From Caulobacter sp. NIBR1757 (GTDB lineage Bacteria > Pseudomonadota > Alphaproteobacteria > Caulobacterales > Caulobacteraceae), in assembly GCF_027912495.1 (NCBI RefSeq), contig NZ_CP115463.1, positions 3,794,501 to 3,858,500 of the forward strand: a DNA stretch of 64,000 nt. Direction: 5' to 3'. Numbering within the stretch: the stretch's first letter is position 1; each line of letters opens with the position of its first letter. The notes under the pieces were generated by a model. The model was given only the letters and a program-made list of their open reading frames with translations, was not told the DNA's origin and searched no databases. Positions 1 through 9,707 of the stretch are shown here, piece by piece. The position numbers and the translations under genes are program-made.

Positions 1-207
1 AGTAGTTCAGCAGCGTGTGGTGCACGCCCACCGCCTTGGCCACGTCCTTGAGGGTGACCCCGTAGAGGCCGTGCTTGGAGAACAGCAATTCGGCGGCGTC
101 GAGGATCTGCTCCATCGACTCGGCGCGTTGTTCGGCCTTGGTGGAGCGGCGTGGCGATGTCTGGGCTTGGGGCACGCGGTACTCTTTCAGGACTGACTGC
201 GTGAGCG

Positions 208-211
<4 letters not shown>
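1..211 (-). CDS. TetR-family transcriptional regulator, N-terminal part (cut by window edge)
   Basis: The visible 70 residues contain a TetR_N helix-turn-helix: an ILDAAELLFSKHG helix followed by GVTLKDVAKAVGVHHTLLNYY, the usual recognition-helix pattern. The probable start is TTG at 211, because GGAGGGG lies just upstream and the TTG overlaps the TGA stop of the acyl-CoA synthetase (TTGA), which suggests translational coupling; GTG at 175 is an in-frame alternative. Being last in an operon for fatty-acid-like catabolism, it is likely a local repressor sensing a substrate or its CoA ester. The ligand-binding domain lies outside the window, so the effector cannot be guessed. Confidence 0.85.
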
Positions 212-1793
<1,582 letters not shown>

Positions 1794-1797
<4 letters not shown>

Positions 1798-3413
1798 TGT
1801 CGCTCCGATGCCTTGAGGGGCAGTGGCGGCGAGAGAATGCCGTGGTTCCAGTTCCAGGGGATGGTCCCGACGGCGCGGCGGCGCAGGATGACGTCCTCGT
1901 GCAGGGCGTACATGCCCGGCATCAGCCCGGCCTTGGGAACCGGCTGGACCCCGTAGTCCATGTAGTGGCGCCCCGAGCCGTAAGGGTTCCAGCCGCCGCC
2001 GGGGTCGCCGGTCTTGATGAAGTCGACCCACTGGCCGGCCAGGGCGTTGCCGAAGGCGGCCTCTTCCGGCGTCGAGGGCATGCGCGGCCAGGCGGCCGGG
2101 AAGCGCTCGGAGAGGCCGAAGAAGTAGGGGATCTCCGAGGCGTGGAAGGCGTGCAGGCCGCGGCTGTCGGCGTCGGGGTAGCCGTGGTCGAACAGGTAGA
2201 GGTAGGCCGGTTGGCCGGCGGCGGTCTGCTTGGCGGCGACGCGCTCGGCGGTCCAGCCGTAGATGCTGTCGCGGACGTAGGCGTAGATGCTCTCCTGCAT
2301 ATCGCTGGCGGGATAGAGCTTCAGGAAGGCCTCGGCGTGGGGGCCGTATCGTTCGCGGATGGCGGCCTCGTAGACGGCGGCGGTGGCCGGCGGCTTGGGC
2401 GCCAGGAAGCGCAGGGAGCGGATCTCGCCGCTGTTGAAACCGACGAGGACCGGGACCGGGGCCTGTTCGCCGGCGTCGAAGACATCGACCAGTTGCTTGG
2501 GCAGCACCTTGCCGTCGATGTTGCCGAACGGCGGGTAGCCGGCCATCACCGCCTTCCAGGTCAGCTCGGTGGCGTCCATGGCCCGCAGGCGGACGAGACC
2601 GCGCACGCCGAGCTTGGATTCCAGATTGCTGCCGATCGTCTCGCCCGCCAGTTCGCCGTGGCGGGCCTCCTTCAGGGAGGGGGTCGAGATCATGTAGGCG
2701 CTCTCGATGATCGCCTTGTGGAACAGGCCCCGGGCCTTGGGCGCCGCCATCAGGTAGAGGATGGAGAGGCCGCCGGCCGACTCCCCGGCGATGGTGACAT
2801 TGTCCGGATCGCCCCCGAAGGCGGCGATGTTGCGCTTGACCCATTGAAGGGCGGCGATCTGGTCGAGCAGGCCGTAGTTGCCCGAGACGCCGTCGGGCGA
2901 CTCGGCGCTGAGGCCCGGGTGGGCGAGATAGCCGAGGACGCCGAGCCGGTAGTTGATGGAGACCACCATGACGCCGCGCCTGGCGAGGTTGGCGCCGTCG
3001 TACATCCCGCCGCGGGCGGAGCCGCTGACCAGGGAGCCGCCATGGATCCAGACCATGACCGGGGCCTTGGCGGCGCCCGGGGGTTTCCAGATGTTGAGGG
3101 AGAGGCAGTCCTCGCTGAAGGCCTTTAGGTCTTCGGAATAGATGCTGCCGGGCCGCGACGGCGGCTGGATGCAGGCCGGGCCGAAGGCGGTGGCGTCGCG
3201 AACGCCGGACCAGGTCGGGGCCGGGGTCGGCGGCTTCCAGCGGTTCTGGCCGGTGGGGGGGCCGGCGAAGGGGAGGTTCCTGAAGCTGTCGATGCCGTTG
3301 TTGGAGACGCCCCGGACCGCGCCGGCGGGGGACTGCACGATGGGGCCGGTGGCGGCGAGGGCGGGGGTGGTGAAGATGAGGCCGGCAAGGAGGGAGAGGG
3401 CCGACAGGCGCAT
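1794..3413 (-). CDS. Type-B carboxylesterase, exported
   Basis: This 539-residue alpha/beta hydrolase of the carboxylesterase/lipase family begins with a cleavable signal peptide (MRLSALSLLAGLIFTTPALA), so it acts in the periplasm or outside. Features of the type-B group are visible: EDCLSLNIW, the oxyanion-hole WIHGG, and the nucleophile elbow GESAGG with Ser near residue 212. A later HASEIPYFFG segment carries the likely catalytic His, and GFNSGE probably the acid. Start ATG 3413 is chosen for the signal peptide; the frame stays open upstream only because the spacer lacks stops. It precedes the acyl-CoA synthetase with a 4-nt overlap, suggesting an ester is split outside the cytoplasm and its acid then activated. 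Confidence 0.92.
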
Positions 3414-3446
3414 GGGCACGGACCTTTGGGCGTTCGCCTCGGGGCG

Positions 3447-3606
3447 CCCTTCTCCCCTCGCGGGAGAAGGTGTCGGCGAAGCCGACGGATGAGGGGGCGC
3501 ACCGGCTTCGGACACAGCCCGGCCTAACCATTTGCACGCGGCCGAGAGGACAAGGAGCCCCCTCATCCGGCCCTTCGGGCCACCTTCTCCCGCGAGGGGA
3601 GAAGGG
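3447..3606. repeat. Intergenic inverted repeat (CCCTTCTCCC...GGGAGAAGGG family)
   Basis: A 160-bp element between the MFS and esterase genes. The outer arms read CCCTTCTCCCCTCGCGGGAG and its near-perfect reverse complement, with CGGATGAGGGGG / CCCCCTCATCCG just inside. Each arm is itself palindromic. It can fold into a long cruciform or RNA hairpin and may attenuate or stabilise the operon mRNA. No transposase is present, so this looks like a REP/MITE-like dispersed element; copy number elsewhere cannot be seen here. Confidence 0.85.
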
Positions 3607-3640
3607 AGACCAGAGGCGGCTTCGCTGACCTTCGAAATCG

Positions 3641-4975
3641 TCATGCGAAGACTTCCTTTGCCGCGGTCTCTTCGCGGCCCAGCGCCCGGCCGAGGAACAG
3701 GAACAGCACGACCGCCAGGACGTAGAAGGGAACAAGCGTGTAGAGGGCCAGCTGCAGGGAGTGGTCGGGCGAGATGGCCTTGAGCCAGTCGCTGGCGGCG
3801 CCGAGATAGGTGGGGCCGAGGCCGAGGCCGATCAGATTCATGACCAGCAGCAGCAGGGCCCCGGACAGCACGCGCTGGTGCGGCTTCACCTCTTCCTGGA
3901 CCAGCGCCACCGAGGGCGACAGGTAGAAGTAGTTGAGGAACATCGGGACCGACAGGAACAGGATGGACGCCTGCCAGGTCGGGGCCCAGACGAAGCCGAT
4001 GTAGAAAGGGACTGCCAGGGTGAGGGAAGCCGCAGGCAGCCAAGCGTAGGCCCGCTTGGTCTTCGGAACCAGCCAGTCGGCGAGCCGGCCGGCCAGGAAG
4101 ATGCCGCCGCCGCCGGCGATGCCGATGACGAGGGCGTACCAGAGGGCGACCTGCTGCAGCGTCATGCCCTTTTCCCGCATCAGGAACAGGGTGGCGAAGT
4201 TGAGCAGGGCGTAGGTGACGAACTGGGTGGCGCCGCCGGCCAGGGCGGTGAGCCGCAGGACCGGGCGGGCGAAGAACATGGCGCAGGTGGCCCAGAAGCC
4301 TTCCCGGGGCGTGGTGTCGGCGGCGATCGCGGCTTGATCGAGGCCGCCGCGCGGGGGTTCGCGCAGGGTGAAGAAGACCAGGATGGCGGTGGCCACGCCG
4401 ACCGCGCCGACGGCGACGAAGGCGCTGCGCCAGTCATAGGCCGCGGCGATGGAGGCCCCGAAGGCGACGCCGAGCATCTGGCCGATGGCAGGCCCAAGGT
4501 TGAACAGGCCGAGCGCCGTGCCGCGCGTGCCGGGGCCGAAATAGTCGCTGATGATGGCGTAGGAGGGCGGCACGCCGCCGGCCTCCCCCACCCCGACCGC
4601 CATGCGGGCCACGACCAGCTGCGGATAGCTGGAGGAGACGCCGCAGGCGATGGTGGCGGCGCTCCACAGGCCGCAGGCGACGGCCACCAGCTTGACCCGG
4701 TTGGTGCGGTCGGCCAGCCAGCCGACCGGGATCGAGATGGTGCAGTAGAAGAGGGCGAAGTAGAGCCCGGTGATCAGGCCGATCTGGCCGTCGGTGATCT
4801 GAAGGTCATCCTGGATCGGCTTGGCCAGGATCGACAAGAGCTGCCGGTCCAGGAAGTTGAGCACATAGACGAAGCAGAGGACGCCGAGGACGAACCAGGC
4901 GCGGGCGCCCGGTCTGGCGGGCGCCACTCCTGCTGAGAGGGGGGCGCCCGCCGTCTGGGGAGGAACTCCGGCCAT
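3641..4975 (-). CDS. MFS transporter (Spns-like)
   Basis: A 444-residue inner-membrane protein with about 12 hydrophobic segments. After a polar 25-residue N-terminus comes WFVLGVLCFVYVLNFLDRQ, then the signature loop GWLADRTNRVK between TM2 and TM3 and VVARMAVGVGEAGG in TM4, typical of the Spns/ExuT-like branch of the major facilitator superfamily. The central loop (about residues 190-225) separates the two six-helix halves. Its ATG follows the TonB receptor stop by one nucleotide, so uptake across the outer and inner membranes is probably co-expressed. The substrate is unknown; the neighbouring esterase, synthetase and dehydrogenase suggest a carboxylate or ester. Confidence 0.9.
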   Translation of the reverse strand: MAGVPPQTAGAPLSAGVAPARPGARAWFVLGVLCFVYVLNFLDRQLLSILAKPIQDDLQITDGQIGLITGLYFALFYCTISIPVGWLADRTNRVKLVAVACGLWSAATIACGVSSSYPQLVVARMAVGVGEAGGVPPSYAIISDYFGPGTRGTALGLFNLGPAIGQMLGVAFGASIAAAYDWRSAFVAVGAVGVATAILVFFTLREPPRGGLDQAAIAADTTPREGFWATCAMFFARPVLRLTALAGGATQFVTYALLNFATLFLMREKGMTLQQVALWYALVIGIAGGGGIFLAGRLADWLVPKTKRAYAWLPAASLTLAVPFYIGFVWAPTWQASILFLSVPMFLNYFYLSPSVALVQEEVKPHQRVLSGALLLLVMNLIGLGLGPTYLGAASDWLKAISPDHSLQLALYTLVPFYVLAVVLFLFLGRALGREETAAKEVFA

Positions 4976-4976
4976 C

Positions 4977-7244
4977 CTAGAAGTCGTAGCTCACCCGCAC
5001 GCCGACGGTGCGCGGGCGCTGGGTGGCGTAGCGGTTGGCCACGAAGGCTTCGGGGTGGACGTAGGTGATCGAGTGGTCGTCGAACAGGTTTTCGACATAG
5101 GCGCCGACGGTGACCTTGTCGAAAGCCACGGCGAAGGCGCCGTTGACCACGTCCCAGCTCTCGGTGCGGTCATAGACCGGGCTGGGGACGGTCGGCCGGC
5201 CGGGGGTGTTGGGGAAGGACCCCGGGTAGGACCCGACGTGGGCGTAGACCATCGAGACGTTGCCCTCGACCCGGTCGGCGATCTGCCAGCGATAGTTGAT
5301 ATAGGCCGACAGCTGGAACTTCGGGAACGACAGGCGCGAGTTCGGTTCGGCGCCCGAGATTGCCGCCTCGGCCGCCGTCAGGTCGGTGACCTTGGCGTCG
5401 TTGAGCGAGCCGTTGAGGCCCAGGGTCAGGCCCTCGACCGGCAGGGCCATGATCTCCCACTCGATGCCCTTGGACACCGCGCCGCCGATGTTGGTGGCGA
5501 ACTGGACGGAGTCGGAGACGCGGTTGGCCTGGACCTGGATGTTCTGCCAGTCGATGTAATAGACGGCCAGGTTGGCGTAGAGCTTGCCGTCGAACCAGCG
5601 TCCCTTCAGCCCGACCTCGTAGTTGGTCAGGTCGTCGGAATCGGCGCCCGGCGGGATGATCAGGTCGGTCGGATCGACCAGGCTGGGCCGGCCGGCGAAG
5701 GCATTGACCACCGGTGTGCGGAAGCCGGTCGAGTAGGTGAAGTAGGTGGTCATGTTCGGCACGGGCCGCCAGGACATGCTGAACTTCCACGACGGGTCGG
5801 TGGCTTCAACCTTCTTGCCCGTCGCCTTGGCAATCGGGGTGATCGTCAACGGCCCGGGAATGAAGAACAGCGCGTTGACCAGGTAGTTGGAATTGTAGCC
5901 GCCTTCGGTGAACCCCTGGGTATCGACCGAGCCGTAGCGCATGCCGCCGGTGACCCACCAGTCGTCGGTGAAGCGGTAGGTCAGCTCGCCGAACAGCGCC
6001 TTCTCGTGACCGTTAAAGTGGGTGTACTGCTTCTGGTAGTACTCGTCCGTCAGGCCGGTGATGCCGCGCAGGGCCAGGAACTCTTCGGTCGAGCGGTACT
6101 GGTAATCGAAGTCCAGACGGCGATCCATGTAGAAGCCGCCGATCGACCAGTCCCAGCGGCCGCCGGGGTCGGAGACCAGCCGGACCTCCTCCACGAAGGT
6201 GTCCTGGCGGCCGACGCCGTCGAGGCCGAAGGCGATGGCGCCGCCGAAGGTGCCGGCCAGATCGACGAAGAACAGCTGGTCATAGAGGGACTTGGTCGTC
6301 GAGCTGGTCAGCTTGGCGCCGTCGAACTGGTATTCGACGGTAGCGTTATAGTTGGTCAGCTTGCCGACGAAGAGGTCGGGCCGGTCGGAGACCCGTTTGT
6401 CCCAGCCGAGCGCCGGGTTGATCAGGCCGGAGTCCTCGGGGCGCGACTTCTCGTAGGAGGCCAGGAACTTGACCGACAGCCGGTCGGTCGGCTCCCACAA
6501 GAGGTTCACCCGGCCGCCCCAGTCGACGAGGCTGTTGGAGTTGTCCTTGCCGGTGCCGAGGTTCTCGGTCCAGCCTTCCTCGTCGCGATAGAAGCCGACG
6601 GCGCGCAGGCCCAGCTTGTCGTCGACCAGCGGCACATTGACCATGGCGCTGTAGCGCTGGCGCAGGCCGTCGCCGTCCGTCTGGCCGATATCGACCAGGG
6701 CCGACATGTCGAAGTCGTTGAGATCGGGGTTCTTGGTCAGGATGCGCAGGGCGCCGGCCAGCGAGCCGGAGCCGAACAGGGTGCCCTGCGGCCCGCGAAG
6801 GAACTCGACCCGCTCGACGTCGTAGAGGGCGGGGTCGATGTTGGTGGAGTTGCCGACGTTGGAGATCGGCAGTTCGTCGATGTAGACGGCGACCGTGCCC
6901 TGCAGGTTGGCGCCGTAGCCGTTGGTGGCGACGCCGCGGGCGGTGAAGTTGTTGAAGTTGGCGGTCGGGCGGTTGAGCACGACGCCGGGGGTCTCGATCG
7001 CCAGGCCCTCGAAGCCGACGATGCCCTTGGCGGTCAGCTCTTCCTGGCCATAGGCGGTGACGCTGAGCGGCACGTCCTGGATGTTCTCGTCGCGGCGGGT
7101 GGCCGAGATGATGACCTCGTCGACGTCGGTGCTTTCCGCCTTGGCGGGCGCGGGGGCCGGCGTGGCCTCGGTTTGGCAGAGCGCGGGCGACGCAGCGCCC
7201 AAAGCGACGGCGCAGGCCGTCGCGAGCAGATAACCCTTCATCAT
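4977..7244 (-). CDS. TonB-dependent outer-membrane receptor
   Basis: A 755-residue outer-membrane receptor. It has a signal peptide ending near SPALCQ, a TonB-box-like VDEVIISATRRDENIQDVPLS stretch, a plug domain (VDVERVEFLRGPQGTLFGSGSLAGALRILTK region) and a long 22-strand barrel. It ends in the aromatic C-terminal strand RVSYDF needed for BAM insertion. This is the CirA/FecA-like type with SusC-independent architecture, common in Caulobacterales and sphingomonads for sugars, aromatics or lipophiles. Two consecutive ATGs lie after GGAGGGA, and either may start. It is first in the run towards the MFS, esterase and synthetase, behind a palindromic operator-like site. Substrate unknown. Confidence 0.94.
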   Translation of the reverse strand: MMKGYLLATACAVALGAASPALCQTEATPAPAPAKAESTDVDEVIISATRRDENIQDVPLSVTAYGQEELTAKGIVGFEGLAIETPGVVLNRPTANFNNFTARGVATNGYGANLQGTVAVYIDELPISNVGNSTNIDPALYDVERVEFLRGPQGTLFGSGSLAGALRILTKNPDLNDFDMSALVDIGQTDGDGLRQRYSAMVNVPLVDDKLGLRAVGFYRDEEGWTENLGTGKDNSNSLVDWGGRVNLLWEPTDRLSVKFLASYEKSRPEDSGLINPALGWDKRVSDRPDLFVGKLTNYNATVEYQFDGAKLTSSTTKSLYDQLFFVDLAGTFGGAIAFGLDGVGRQDTFVEEVRLVSDPGGRWDWSIGGFYMDRRLDFDYQYRSTEEFLALRGITGLTDEYYQKQYTHFNGHEKALFGELTYRFTDDWWVTGGMRYGSVDTQGFTEGGYNSNYLVNALFFIPGPLTITPIAKATGKKVEATDPSWKFSMSWRPVPNMTTYFTYSTGFRTPVVNAFAGRPSLVDPTDLIIPPGADSDDLTNYEVGLKGRWFDGKLYANLAVYYIDWQNIQVQANRVSDSVQFATNIGGAVSKGIEWEIMALPVEGLTLGLNGSLNDAKVTDLTAAEAAISGAEPNSRLSFPKFQLSAYINYRWQIADRVEGNVSMVYAHVGSYPGSFPNTPGRPTVPSPVYDRTESWDVVNGAFAVAFDKVTVGAYVENLFDDHSITYVHPEAFVANRYATQRPRTVGVRVSYDF

Positions 7245-7315
7245 TCCCTCCCTTCGGCGCCCGTCTTGATGCGGGGCCGTTGGGAGGACGATGCAACGAC
7301 GTTCGCCCAGCTGTC

Positions 7316-7343
7316 AACATTCACTCTCACGAGCGTGAATGTT
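7316..7343. promoter_or_regulatory. Operator-like palindrome upstream of the TonB receptor
   Basis: Perfect 9-bp arms AACATTCAC and GTGAATGTT are separated by 10 nt, and a second perfect inverted repeat TCACG-AG-CGTGA is nested inside. It lies about 70 bp upstream of the receptor start. Size and symmetry suit a dimeric TetR-type repressor, and the partial TetR gene at the end of this operon is the obvious candidate. No -10/-35 pair was assigned with confidence. Confidence 0.6.
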
Positions 7344-7386
7344 TTTCGGAACGCGCGTTTGAGGGGGTGAGGCGATGCCCCCCTCC

Positions 7387-7515
7387 CCGCTGTCATCCTC
7401 CGGGGCCGCGCAGCGGCGACCGGGGGACCCAACTGTCCGCGTGATAATGGCCGGGAGTCTGTCCGGAGCCGGCATGGGTCCCCCGGTCCGCTGCGCGGCC
7501 GGAGGATGACAGCGG
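7387..7515. repeat. Intergenic inverted repeat (CCGCTGTCATCC family)
   Basis: A 129-bp element with arms of about 40 bp: CCGCTGTCATCCTCCGG... at the left and its reverse complement ...CCGGAGGATGACAGCGG at the right, both including a GGGGGACCCA / TGGGTCCCCC segment. The spacer is about 43 bp. It sits between the acyl-CoA dehydrogenase stop and the TonB receptor promoter region, where it could act as a transcription-attenuating hairpin. Confidence 0.85.
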
Positions 7516-7532
7516 TAGGGAAAGGCGGGAGC

Positions 7533-8684
7533 CTAGAAGCTCTTGGGCAGCCCCAGCACGTGGGTGCCGACGTGGCTGAGGATCAGGTTCGTCGAGATCG
7601 GGGCCACCTGGTAGAGGCGCGTTTCGCGGAACTTGCGCTCGATGTCGTATTCCTCGGCGAAGCCGAAGCCGCCGTGGGTCTGGACGCACATGTCGGCGGC
7701 GTACCAGCTGGCCTCGCTGGCCAGCATCTTGGCCATGTTGGCCTCGGTGCCGCAGGGCTCATCCGCGTCGAACATGGCGGCGGCCTTGTCGACCATCAGG
7801 CCGGCGGCCGTGACCTGCACATGGGCGCGGGCGATGGGGAACTGGATGCCCTGGTTCTGGCCGATGGGACGACCGAAGACCTCGCGCTCTTTCGCATAGG
7901 CCGAGGCGCGGTCGATGAAGAACTTGCCGTCGCCGATGCATTCGGACGCGATCAGGATGCGCTCGGCGTTCATGCCGTCGAGGATATATCTGAAGCCCCG
8001 GCCCTCACTCCCGATCAAGTTCTCGACCGGGACTTCCAGGTTGTCGAAGAACAGCTCGGTGGTGGCGTGGTTGAGCATGGTGCGGATCGGCCGGATGGTC
8101 AGGCCATTGTTCACCGCCGACCGCATGTCGACGAGCAGGACGCTCATGCCGTCGGAGGTCTTGGCCACCGCCTCGCGCGGGGTGGTGCGGACCAGCAGGA
8201 CCATCAGGTCGCTGTGTTCGGCGCGGGAGATCCAGATCTTCTGGCCGTTGACGACGTACTTATCGCCTTCCCGCCTGGCGAAGGTGCGCAGGCGGGTGGT
8301 GTCGGTGCCGCTGGTCGGTTCGGTGACGCCGAAGGCCTGCAGCCGCAGATCGCCGCTGGCGATGGCCGGCAGGTACTTCGCCTTCTGCTCGGGCGTTCCG
8401 TGCCGCAGGATGGTGCCCATGGTGTACATCTGGGCGTGACAGGCGCCGCCGTTGCAGCCCGAGCGATGGATCTCCTCAAGCACCGCCGTCGCCGCGCCGA
8501 GCCCGAGGCCCGAGCCGCCGTACTCCTCCGGGATCAGCACCGACAGGAAGCCGGCCTCCGTCAGGGTGGTGACGAACTCGGTCGGATAGGTGCGGTCGCG
8601 GTCGAGCGCCTGCCAGTAGGAGCCGGGGAAACCGGCGCAGAGCCTGGCGACCGCTTCGCGGATCTCGGGGAAGGACTGGGTCAC
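7533..8684 (-). CDS. Acyl-CoA dehydrogenase family protein
   Basis: A 383-residue flavoenzyme that would introduce a double bond alpha-beta to a CoA thioester in beta-oxidation. Visible landmarks are the N-terminal helical domain with FLSVLIPEEYGGSGLG, the middle beta-domain with FGVTEPTSGTDT and KYVVNGQKIWIS, and the C-terminal helical domain with EREVFGRPIGQNQ, QTHGGFGFAEEYDIER and R-YQVAPISTNLI. The length is typical. The start appears to be GTG at 8684. It begins 9 nt after the short-chain dehydrogenase stop, so the two are co-transcribed. The catalytic Glu position was not assigned. Substrate class is inferred from context only. Confidence 0.92.
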   Translation of the reverse strand: MTQSFPEIREAVARLCAGFPGSYWQALDRDRTYPTEFVTTLTEAGFLSVLIPEEYGGSGLGLGAATAVLEEIHRSGCNGGACHAQMYTMGTILRHGTPEQKAKYLPAIASGDLRLQAFGVTEPTSGTDTTRLRTFARREGDKYVVNGQKIWISRAEHSDLMVLLVRTTPREAVAKTSDGMSVLLVDMRSAVNNGLTIRPIRTMLNHATTELFFDNLEVPVENLIGSEGRGFRYILDGMNAERILIASECIGDGKFFIDRASAYAKEREVFGRPIGQNQGIQFPIARAHVQVTAAGLMVDKAAAMFDADEPCGTEANMAKMLASEASWYAADMCVQTHGGFGFAEEYDIERKFRETRLYQVAPISTNLILSHVGTHVLGLPKSF

Positions 8685-8693
8685 GGATGGTCC

Positions 8694-9473
8694 CTAGAAA
8701 ATCGTGTAGCCGCCGTCGATGACGAGGCTGTCGCCGGTATGGAAGCGGCTGGCGTCGGACGCGAGATAGACGGCCAGACCGGCGAAGTCGTCCGGCTCGC
8801 CCCAGCGGCGCATCGGCACGCGGCTGATGACCTTTTCGTTGAACTTGTCGTTGGCCTGGGCCCCGGCGGTCATGTCCGAACGGATCCAGCCCGGCAGCAC
8901 GGCGTTGGCGCGGATGCCGTAGCGGGCGAACTCGACGGCGAGACCCCGGATCATCGCCTGCACGCCGGCCTTGGTCGAGGCGTAGGCCTGGTTGCGCGGG
9001 GCGCCGTGGATGGCCGAGGTCGAGGAGGTGACCAAGAGGCTGCCGCCCGGATCGCCGGCCTGGGCCCGCTCGACCATGTGCTTGGAGGCTTCGCGGAAGG
9101 TCCAGAAGACGGCGTCGAGGTTGACGGTGGTGACCCGGCGCCAGTTCTCGGTGGTCATCTCGGTGAAGGCCGCGCCCTTGCCGACCCCGGCGTTGGCGAC
9201 CACGAAGTCGAGGCGGCCCATCTCTTTCAGGGCCTCGGCCGTGGCGTCGATGATGGCCTGTTCATTGGCGACATCGACCTGGCGGACCATGACCCGGGTC
9301 CCGTGGGCCTTGAGGACCTGTTCGGCATGAGCGTTCTTGTCGGGGTTCTGGCCCCAGATGACGACGTCGGCGCCAGCCTGGGCCAGGCCCTCGGCCATGC
9401 CAAGCCCGATGCCGCCGTTGCCGCCGGTCACCAGGGCGACCTTGCCGGTCAGGTCGAAGGGCTTGAAGGTCAT
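8694..9473 (-). CDS. Short-chain dehydrogenase/reductase (SDR)
   Basis: A 259-residue classical SDR. It has TGGNGGIG for NAD(P) binding near residue 16, the NAG motif in VVANAGVGKG, Ser in TSSTSAIHG and the catalytic YASTK. The C-terminal DGGYTIF is usual for the family. ATG 9473 is chosen over the upstream ATG because AAGGAG lies 7 nt before it and the Rossmann fold follows directly. It would oxidise a hydroxyl or reduce a ketone, plausibly a 3-hydroxyacyl-CoA step given that the acyl-CoA dehydrogenase gene starts 9 nt downstream. Confidence 0.92.
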   Translation of the reverse strand: MTFKPFDLTGKVALVTGGNGGIGLGMAEGLAQAGADVVIWGQNPDKNAHAEQVLKAHGTRVMVRQVDVANEQAIIDATAEALKEMGRLDFVVANAGVGKGAAFTEMTTENWRRVTTVNLDAVFWTFREASKHMVERAQAGDPGGSLLVTSSTSAIHGAPRNQAYASTKAGVQAMIRGLAVEFARYGIRANAVLPGWIRSDMTAGAQANDKFNEKVISRVPMRRWGEPDDFAGLAVYLASDASRFHTGDSLVIDGGYTIF

Positions 9474-9638
9474 CGGGGTCTCCTTGCTGAGTCTCCCCAT
9501 TGTCGTCGGGCGCCCCTGCGGAGGGCAAGCACCGTCAGACCGTATTGAACACAACCTGTATTTGCGCAATGTTTTCCACAGGCGGGCGGACAGGAGGGCC
9601 GACCGCCGCTTCCAGCGTCAGTACAAGAGCCTCTCCGG

Positions 9639-9654
9639 TGTGACCCGGATCACG
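9639..9654. promoter_or_regulatory. CRP-like box in the 9474-9707 divergent spacer
   Basis: TGTGA-CCCGGA-TCACG matches the CRP/CAP half-site pair TGTGA-N6-TCACA at 9 of 10 positions and lies about 55 bp before the ATG at 9708. The 234-bp spacer serves the SDR gene to the left and the DUF2272 gene to the right. Otherwise it shows only unassigned AT-richer patches around 9545-9580. Confidence 0.45.
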
Positions 9655-9707
9655 ATGAGGGGCCTCACAACCTTGTAGTGTTTCCGAGTCCTGACCGAGG
9701 AGCCGTC

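Noticed and set aside
5055-7370. 771-codon plus-strand frame opposite the TonB receptor
   Set aside because: Val/Gly/Asp-rich shadow of a gene with clear plug and barrel features on the other strand.
7506-9548. 680-codon plus-strand frame across the acyl-CoA dehydrogenase and SDR
   Set aside because: It spans two genes and the spacer between them and shows no domain; both minus-strand genes have intact motifs.
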